DNA of 64,000 nt from Paramyrothecium sp. XJ0827 (taxonomy: Eukaryota > Ascomycota > Sordariomycetes > Hypocreales > Stachybotryaceae), in the NCBI GenBank assembly GCA_020881915.1, contig JAJFPB010000003.1, forward strand, positions 372,001 to 436,000, given 5' to 3'. The notes under the pieces are model-generated. The model was not told where the DNA came from, made no database searches, and worked only from the letters and a program-made list of their open reading frames with translations. The position numbers were made by a program, and so were the translations under genes. Positions 56,514 to 64,000 of this stretch are shown here, one piece after another (within the stretch, counting starts at the first letter, position 1; each line of letters begins with the position of its first letter).

Positions 56514-58043
56514 TTAACTATCCCAAATAGCACCATAAGCTGGGATGCCTCTTGTTTCGATACCATAAACCACCTTTTTCGTGATTGGTTCGTTGGCAAT
56601 GATTACCACAGCCTCTGCCCCAAACTCTTTGGCCATGTTGTAGCCCATCTTCACGAGGTCAGGGCGACCCAGGACGCGTGTATCCCAGATCACAGCATCA
56701 GGGACCTTGCTCCTTATGGTATCACACAACTTCGTGCCAAAGGTCTGCTCCGGGTGTGGTGTCGACCAAATCAATTTCATCGGCTGAACACGGTCATGCA
56801 TGTGGCCAAGTACCGGACCAATGCCAGACCCTGTGGCAATCAAGACGACCCGGCTGAACAGCCGAGTTACATGCATGACTCCACACACGGGGATACCCCG
56901 TACCCAAATCTCCTTCGGTGGATTCTGGATGGTCCTGCGCGTCCAGTCACCTGCATTGGAAACAATGATTGAGTAGCCCGCTGGCTTCTCATCGACTGGA
57001 GTTGGTGCCGGAATTGGCGCAAAGGAATGCCATTCCCTGAGTGGGCTATATGAGATTCTGATGAACGAGCCGTTGACAGGTACAGTGTACTGGAAATGTA
57101 GGCGCACAGCATGGTTCGATAGCACCTCTGGGATGACCGGAACTTTGCGTAACCAGAACCACGATGATGCCACGCACAGGGTAGCAAAAACCAAGAGCCA
57201 CAATGGAGGGGAGCGGAGACATGCAGTGCCTAGAGACACATCGGCCGGCCTGTTGTCGTTCGCTGCAAGGACAGTCTGCGTCCAGAAAAGAGCCAGCATG
57301 GTCCAGCCAGTAAAACGGTGCACCTGTTCAAATGTGTTGTGGTTGTTCTTGCGGAAGCCAGGATATGCCGTGGCCACCATTAACACAAGTCCAGCAACAA
57401 GTATCCATGAGATGACTCTTGTTGCTATTGATAGCTCCCCCCAAGCGCCGGAGCATTTACCCGTAACGGTGCATCCAACATCTCCCAGATTGGTCGCCAA
57501 CAACCAAATCGTGGCGGACACACCAGCACCTGAGTGGACGCCACCGAAATGAAAGATTTTGCCGCAACGCACTCGGAGCCACAGAGGCGCTGAGGTAGGA
57601 ACGCTGCAGGCGATCAGGTACAGAAAGTTGACCACTTGCTCTTGTCGCATTGCAATGGCTAGTGTAAGATTGATGGCGACCATGTTGCTCATCCAATCTC
57701 GCGGCAGGCCTGTTGTGCACAGTGCGATGGCGGCGCCGATGTTGAGGAGGCCAACCAAGCTGAAAAGGCGACGGTACACAATGAAGACTCGATAAACGAT
57801 GTTGCGTCTGTACTTGGATAGGATTTTGTCAGGGATAGCAGCCTCAAGATCCCTGTACCCTTTGCCGTCCTCTCCATTTACAGAAGTGGTCGGCTCGGCA
57901 GGGGTAGCAGGTTGTGTTGCGGATGCAGAACTGGAAGACACAACTTGCAGTTCTGTCTTCTCGGAGACAGAACTGGCTTCGCTGCCTCCCGCCAATGTCT
58001 CAGAATGGTATACATTCTTCTCGGCCACGTCTTGGACAGGCAT
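56514..58043 (-). CDS. TmpA-like integral membrane flavoprotein
   Basis: Intronless, 509 residues from the ATG at 58043. The frame is open to 58142 without an ATG. A possible acceptor (TGCATCACAG) at its edge means an upstream exon cannot be excluded. A Ser/Thr/Ala-rich N-terminus is followed by several membrane segments (LFSLVGLLNIGAAIALC; VINFLYLIA-like; ILVAGLVLMVATAYPGF; WTMLALFWTQTVLA; LWLLVFATLCVASSWFWL). Histidines lie in the HFGGVHSG and HRFTGW segments. The C-terminal half resembles a ferredoxin-reductase-like FAD/NAD module with VVLIATGSGIGPVLGHM, LIWSTPHPEQTFG and VIIANEP. This layout matches Aspergillus TmpA, a membrane flavoprotein linked to control of conidiation. The redox substrate is unknown. 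Confidence 0.8.
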   Translation of the reverse strand: MPVQDVAEKNVYHSETLAGGSEASSVSEKTELQVVSSSSASATQPATPAEPTTSVNGEDGKGYRDLEAAIPDKILSKYRRNIVYRVFIVYRRLFSLVGLLNIGAAIALCTTGLPRDWMSNMVAINLTLAIAMRQEQVVNFLYLIACSVPTSAPLWLRVRCGKIFHFGGVHSGAGVSATIWLLATNLGDVGCTVTGKCSGAWGELSIATRVISWILVAGLVLMVATAYPGFRKNNHNTFEQVHRFTGWTMLALFWTQTVLAANDNRPADVSLGTACLRSPPLWLLVFATLCVASSWFWLRKVPVIPEVLSNHAVRLHFQYTVPVNGSFIRISYSPLREWHSFAPIPAPTPVDEKPAGYSIIVSNAGDWTRRTIQNPPKEIWVRGIPVCGVMHVTRLFSRVVLIATGSGIGPVLGHMHDRVQPMKLIWSTPHPEQTFGTKLCDTIRSKVPDAVIWDTRVLGRPDLVKMGYNMAKEFGAEAVVIIANEPITKKVVYGIETRGIPAYGAIWDS

Positions 58044-61000
58044 ATTGGGCAAAGCCTTTGAAGTGTTGAAACTGAACAGCTCGAGATGCTTGCGGCAGTA
58101 GTTGATGTCTGGGTCGTTGGCCGCTGTGATGCAAAAGCGCAACTCTTAAGAATCGAGAAGGAGGTATGAATACCTCGATAGCACTACTATTCGAGTGCCG
58201 GAACCCTTGATTGTTGGAGAGACTCTCAAGGCTAGAGGCCTCACGGTTGAGCCCTTATTGGAGAAGGTGGCGGTAGACTCGCCCTGGCATTGAAGGATTT
58301 AACTTCCTAAAGGAGGTTGAAACAAAGCTGGAGGAAGCTTGGTACGGCCGAATCTACAGGCTGGCGTAGGACTGGTAAGAAACCTCTGACCGAATGCTTG
58401 TGTCTGATTATCCTAGGTGACTTTCATGGTTCTCTTATACTAAGAAGCTCCGAAGCTCCCATGATAAATCTCTCCGCCTACGACGTCTGGGCCCCTTCGT
58501 CCGTCTTGGAAAGGCTCCACTTCGAGACGAAAAATACGTCTGTAACCACTCATCCCTCACCCACCTGCTCAAAACAACACTTGGCCTGCAACGCTATCTA
58601 GTTCTGCAACCCAAATCAACCGGACGCGTCTACGTCAGGTTTCGGATCAAAGGAAGTTTTATCAGAATTTGAGAATGGGAGCCACCAGTCAAATTCCTCT
58701 TTACAGATTGTCTTATTGCATCCATGTGCAGATTGATTATCTCAAACGGCCCAATCCGGAAGGCCGTAGATCTGCGGATCAGCCGCGGTGGCGGATTAAG
58801 CTTGCTTGCCTCTTGGCTTCCATCGACCGAAGAATCCTGCAGGGTCTGGTTCGGAACGCTATCAAAAACATTTGCCGAAGCTCCCGGCCGAGAATGCTCC
58901 TGCTATCCAGGGACAGGTTAACAAGTCATAATGCAACCATCCTGCTACGAGGGGGGACAGGGAATGGAGTATCGTCGGGCGAATGGTCTTGGTGCTCTGA
59001 TATGCATCTCACGGATCTGGAGCCTGCTCCGGCTGGATTTCCATCATTGGTTGCATTTGTAGGCCTCGCGTTGTGGTAGGATTGACTGCCAAGATGTCCT
59101 TGCGCCACACATGCGTTTTTCGAGCGAGGATTGACTCAAGCAGTTTCCAAGTAGGAGCAGCATTGCCCGAGTTGCGTGCCATTGAGCTATGGTTAAGCCA
59201 GGGCAGGCGGCATATCTTTATGCATGTGTGACAGGATGTCAGTCCTCAATGGGGTGTAGCCCCGATCCAATACAACCTCAGCACGGCTGCGTGGGGGTTC
59301 GGCCCGGGCACGTATGCGGCCCGTCCGCAGTACGACGTTGCAGCTATGCGACGTGAACAGGGCTCTTGATAACCGGGTGGTAAGCAGATGGCATCCACGT
59401 CATCTGCAGCCAACCAGATGCCTTGTAACCGTGTCCTGATTATGTAGGGACGCAGTGCGCGTGGAGCTTGAATTTGTTGTGTCTCGAACAAGCCAGGGTC
59501 ATGGAAAGTGCTAAAGGAAACAAAATCACATGTGATTGGCAAGTAAAATATCACAGAACCCCTTGTCCATATGGTGCCCACCCTTGAACGTCATGCACTG
59601 CGGTTGATTGGCAGCACTGAAATAAATGCAGTGTTGGACTGCACTTCGAGTCAAGCCCCGGCACCTTTTCCTGCAGTCATCCACGCACGGATCATTGTTC
59701 TGGAACTCGATTGCCGTGCTTATCCGAGTATTGAGGTGGTCCCCTGGGCAGAGCGTTTGTGCATCGATTAATTCCCTGAGTCTCACTGGTTAGGAAGATC
59801 TGATTGTGCTGTTCAACAGGGACGGACTACCAGTCAACGCTTAGTCTAGAAGTCACTGGTGGCCACAGTCTTCTCTCATTCGAGCTCCCTATCATTGCCG
59901 GCAGTAGCAAGATACGCAATGTCGTATTGACTCGCCCAACAACGCGTATGGGCGACTCTGTCTGGCTTGAAATGATCGATAATCATAGTCATGGCGTCAT
60001 CAGGAAAGATTATTGTTTCAACGTGTCGCATCGCGGCGGGCGCCAAGAGGCAGGCACGCAATAGATCCTGTATTTGTAGTAGGGTTTATCACCCTCTAGC
60101 ACACGGAGAGGAATGTGATAAGGCTTCCACGTCAGTCTTTGTGCTCCCCAATGAGCTTCATTCGTACATTGTTTATGCTCCTATCGGTCTGTCCAACCAA
60201 ACTGTCGCACGTCATCCCCATTTCTCTTCCCGATCCTCTGCAGAGCCAAGTCGTCCCGCAGCGTGGGAAGACGGAGTAGGTCCATGCCCACACAATGTTG
60301 AAAATTTTAGCAATGACGCATTGAACCCTAAGTGCTATAGCTGACTTTTGAATTAGGCAGGCAAGAGTCGCTTTCAAGGCTGGAAGCAGGCACTTCTCCG
60401 TGTTTTATGGGAATTCTGTGCGAAACCCCCACCGGTCCGGCACAAATTGGGATGGTCCTGAGAAGATCTTGGGATGACTGAGCATAGATGAAGTTGCTAT
60501 GCCAAAACATCTGACTAGACCGAAACAATTAACGTTCTCATGAGGCCAACCCCGGCTGGACTTTTCCGGGGCTCACAGCAGAGATTTTATCTGGAGCTGA
60601 ATGCAGCAGCTGGTCGTCAAACCAAGGATAGCCACAGTCCTCCCCAAGCAGGGATTTTGCAATAGGTGCGTACCAAACCACGATATATCAACAAAAGCAA
60701 TGTTCTCAGATCGATAAGCCTTAGTACTGTTATGGGCTCAAGGGTTGCGAAAGGAATTCGTTCCGCAGCTTCTCGAGGACTCGGAGATGATCGCGGTCAG
60801 GAACACCGCGATGAGAAGTACTTGGCCCAAGGAATGAACGACTGCCATCAGCGGAAGGATTGTTTTGCAGTCTCTTAAGCACCTTTTAGTTTTTGTAGAC
60901 ATCTGAATCAGCCATCATGATTGCATATGTCGGATCTGGTACGGCTTCTGGACTCAGGTTCTCTGGATTATAGTCGTGTTCTGGACAGAGCGAAGAGAAA

Positions 61001-62600
61001 GTAGCAGGATGATTTCCGATGCTGCTGAAGAGAGTCCAGGGCACGTCCACATTGTTAAAGGTGTGAGAAGTACTCATATCGAGTACTGAGAAACCATTGA
61101 CAGTACCACGTCACAAGTGCTCAGGATGAACTAAACTCTCTCCACACGTTTTCTGTTTGTCGAGATTCTTAAGAAAGAAGAAGAAGAAGAAGAAGAAGAA
61201 AAGAAAAAAATGAATCTAATATGTGTTTAACGCCATATGGCTTGTGACGGCGAGACCTACTGGCCCATACAACTGGCGTATTCCTAAGCTCTGGAAGGAG
61301 AATTGTAGGCTGTCACGGCTTCTGACTGAATAAGCAGCTCCTGAGTACGGTGTTTTGCCTGATACTGCACCATGCTTGACACTGTGCCGAGCCAGCTATC
61401 CCCGTCTCGGCAACCAGCACGCATCGATGTCAATTTTCGCCCCAGTACGATGCATAATCTCCTCGTTATGTTGCCTAGCAAGTTTATCTCCGCTGGCCCG
61501 AGGCTATCCTCGGGTCTTGCGATGAACCTCAAACAAAATCTCGCACATCCTGTGGACGCACGAGAAGCTACACTAACCCGCCAGCGCAACATTGAGCCCC
61601 CGCCGCATGGCCTGAGTGAGGGCTGCGACACATCTCCTTATCGTAGAGCCATATGCCGCCGCTATATGGCTACCAATTTGTTCCGAGCGGGCTCGCGTTC
61701 TTCGGCACAGATCAAGCTATCCATCCTCGCAATGCTCGTCCAACGGGGCAGGCGTAAAGGCGTGTGACTGCAATGATCTCTGTTTTTGTAAATGTGGCGA
61801 AGCAAGACAGAGTAGGCGTTGTTGCCGTCTTGACAGCGAGCACGTATGAGTTAGTAGCATTCACACACACACTTCCGTTCCTATTCTGCTACTGCTGGGC
61901 CTTGCGACGCTAGGCATCAATACATATAGACTCTCGGAGGCGTTCATTTAATTATAGGCCATAACAGAGACAGCATGCGGCGTCTGGCAGACTGCCCTAT
62001 GCTCCAGTATATATGCTATGGCAGCAGTCAGTAGGCCTCGGCAATGGCATAGAAGGGCAGTGTCCGACTATTATGGGTTGTATGGACCAATGGCATGCTA
62101 GTCATGAGTGAACGACCAGCAAAGAATAAGTGACTTGATTACATTGACAAGAACTGAGGAAAGAGGAAAGGCCTTGGTATTACGACTAATCTAATTCATC
62201 GTTGCCATGGCCCCACGTGTGGGTGTTCCGAGGAGAAGCAGGTTGAGTTTCGTGAGAGGAAGATAGCCGCTTCGAGGCTGAAAAACACTAGCTCGATTAT
62301 GATTTGCTGCACCTTCAAACCCAAGTCAAAAGGTCATATTGGACAGGACGACATGGGTGGTGGTAACGCGACGTGACGCAATTTGGCCCTAACAAGACTA
62401 ACGAAGCGTGGGCTGGTAGTGCTTATGCTTGCAGCAAGGTAAATTGCAGAATACACAGAATGGCATCGAGTCTAGTGCACAAGTGACAAAGCAGTGTCTC
62501 GTTGTAAGCAGGAACCAATTGCATGACCGCTCGGCGTTCGCCCATTCCCCGGGCCAAGGCGGGGGGGGTCTACCCTCACGGGTCCCCATGTTTTTAGACC
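58044..62600. other. Gene-poor region, no gene recognised
   Basis: These 4.5 kb hold only short frames in all six readings, none with a recognisable domain or plausible splice partners. An AAG microsatellite lies near 61171-61200 and a short CA run near 61860. Composition is ordinary until about 62580, where the AT-rich block begins. Degraded genes or a non-coding transcript cannot be excluded. Confidence 0.5.
61171..61200 (+). repeat. (AAG)n microsatellite
   Basis: About ten AAG units in a row, nearly perfect, followed by an A-rich run. No frame of interest crosses it. Confidence 0.9.
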
Positions 62601-62619
62601 ACATGGGGCCCCATGTAGA

Positions 62620-64000
62620 TTATATAAGTTCAATACTAATAGTTTTAATTACACCAATATTAATAATATATAAATAAGGTTATATTAAGCTATTAGGGCT
62701 TATTAGCAACTATACTAATAGAAATTAGTATATTTATTATTCTAAATTACTATAAATTAAAGCCCTATTATTTCTAGGTCCTAAATTATAGATTACTAAT
62801 ACTATATACTAGTAGTAGGGTTTAGTTATATAGAATAGCTATATATATTTACTACTAGGTTTTAGTAATATATATTATTATAATATATTAAAACTAGCCT
62901 AGATTATATTTTACTACTATCTCTAATCTAATTATATTTATAATATATATTATTAAGGTAGCTAATATACTAGGTTCCCTAGAACTTATAGCTATAAGGT
63001 ATTATAATAAGAGTTCTATAGGGCTACTCTTATAGTCTATAATTAATAATAGGTAATTAAGATATCTAGGTAAGAGAAAGCTAGTATAATATCTAGGGAT
63101 TATAATCTCTATTTAAGAGCTATATATTAATAGGAAAAGTACTATAATATAGTACCTAGTACTATATACTATTTTACCTTATATCTAGGTAAATAAGGGT
63201 AAAGGAAGTATTTATAAAGAGTATATTTACTTTTAGAGCTATTTTTATATTATCCTTATATATAATAAAAGGTAGATTTATATTCTAGCTATATATTATT
63301 ATGCTGCATTTCATAGGTTGCCGAATCTGGCCTATAAAAGGCCTAGACTGACATTAGTAGCACTGAAATAAATCAACCTTGACCAGACATCATTACTTGA
63401 TCTTGAGTTCGCCTTTCCTTTAGCTGCATTTAGCAGCCCTCACATTGTATCCGAAATCGAGCGTAGCATATATATTATATATAAGTATAAGAGAGTTATT
63501 ATTATTATAAGCTATTATTAATATAAATATATAGATACTAAAAAATAAGTTTAAGAAAAGCCTAAATATAGTTTTCTTATATAATAAAAGAAAAAGAGAA
63601 TTATATTTAATTACTACTATATAATTACTTCTATTTATAGCTATCTTACTTAGTATTATTCTATAGATCCTATAGTCCCTTTCTTCTTATAAGTAAGTAG
63701 AAGTATAGTTATTTATATACTCTAGTATCTATTCTTAAACTTTCTATTAATTTAAAGTTAAAATATATTATTATTTCTTCTTCTAACTAATCCCTAGTTA
63801 TTTCTTCTAGCTTATATTACTTCTCTATATATTTAAAGTCTAGGTAGTAAATATAACTTACTTAATTATATTAAGTAAATAAATCTATTACTTAATAATA
63901 TAATTAATTAGATTTTAAAGAGCCTTTAGGCTATTATTAATATTATCTTTCTCTTATAGCTAAATATTTATTAAAGATTCTAATAAGGTAATTAAATAGT
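62620..64000. repeat. AT-rich block, RIP-like composition
   Basis: The sequence changes abruptly to long runs built from TATA, ATTA, AGCTA and CTAGG words. CpG is almost absent and CpA/TpG are scarce. This is the composition left by repeat-induced point mutation of transposon copies in Pezizomycotina. No coding frame survives and the original element cannot be named. The block continues past the window edge. Confidence 0.8.
63303..63470. other. Island of ordinary composition inside the AT-rich block
   Basis: About 170 bases with normal GC, CA and TG content interrupt the AT-rich block. They contain a TATA-box-like CCTATAAAAGGCC near 63330 and a repeated GCTGCATTT at 63303 and 63423. They look like a fragment that escaped or arrived after RIP, possibly an LTR piece with its promoter. 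No frame is present. Confidence 0.5.

Noticed and set aside
59613..63373. Identical 15-base word AGCACTGAAATAAAT at 59613-59627 and 63359-63373
   Set aside because: A few 15-mer coincidences are expected by chance in 64 kb, and the match does not extend on either side.
1..64000. CRISPR arrays, bacterial operon signals or plasmid origins
   Set aside because: None seen; the introns, protein families and tRNAs are those of a eukaryotic fungal genome.

Overview
This is a gene-dense stretch of a filamentous ascomycete (Pezizomycotina) chromosome, most like a plant-associated Sordariomycete. Four things point there. Genes carry many short introns of about 45-80 nt with CTNAC branch points. The protein families are fungal: HET, NACHT-type NLR, Zn2Cys6 regulators, GH55, GH72, PL3 and CE8. 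Two split-free nuclear tRNA genes are present. The right end is an extremely AT-rich block that looks RIP-mutated. I assembled exon structures by eye from splice signals and reading-frame continuity; no transcript data were available. The genus cannot be named from what is visible.

Layout. Positions 1-5212 hold the 3' part of an SMP-30-like lactonase gene, a secreted PL3 pectate lyase and an F-box protein. Positions 5564-9798 (minus) hold a decayed NLR gene (TIR/SEFIR-like, NACHT, ankyrins) with two in-frame stops and two frameshifts. Positions 11.7-20.7 kb hold a small ankyrin protein, a secreted HExxH metallopeptidase with a GC-AG intron, a very large GH55 beta-1,3-glucanase with a cysteine-rich repeat tail, and a methyltransferase. 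Positions 21.8-25.8 kb hold a HET protein and a GPI-anchored GH72 glucanosyltransferase. A 3.2 kb gap follows, then a secreted pectin methylesterase.

Positions 30.8-38.5 kb hold a ten-exon Zn2Cys6 regulator followed by the most striking gene of the window. It is a single 1,409-residue reading frame that joins an alpha/beta hydrolase (SesB-like), a NACHT STAND ATPase and, in place of the usual ankyrin or WD repeats, a Crz1-type C2H2 DNA-binding region. Positions 39.3-46.0 kb hold an oxidoreductase, a Zn2Cys6 regulator, a second oxidoreductase and an HpcH/HpaI-type aldolase. The promoters of the first oxidoreductase and of the regulator share a repeated GCGGAGATG element, which suggests a small regulated catabolic unit. 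Positions 46.3-58.0 kb hold tRNA-Asn, a PAS-PAS hybrid histidine kinase, an MFS permease, tRNA-Gln, a second HET protein and a TmpA-like membrane flavoprotein. No gene was recognised from 58.1 to 62.6 kb. The AT-rich block starts near 62.6 kb and contains one island of ordinary composition.

Two themes recur. One is secreted wall-active enzymes acting on pectin and beta-glucan. The other is self/non-self recognition proteins (two HET proteins, two NLR genes, an ankyrin protein and an F-box protein), a combination common in fast-evolving accessory parts of fungal chromosomes.
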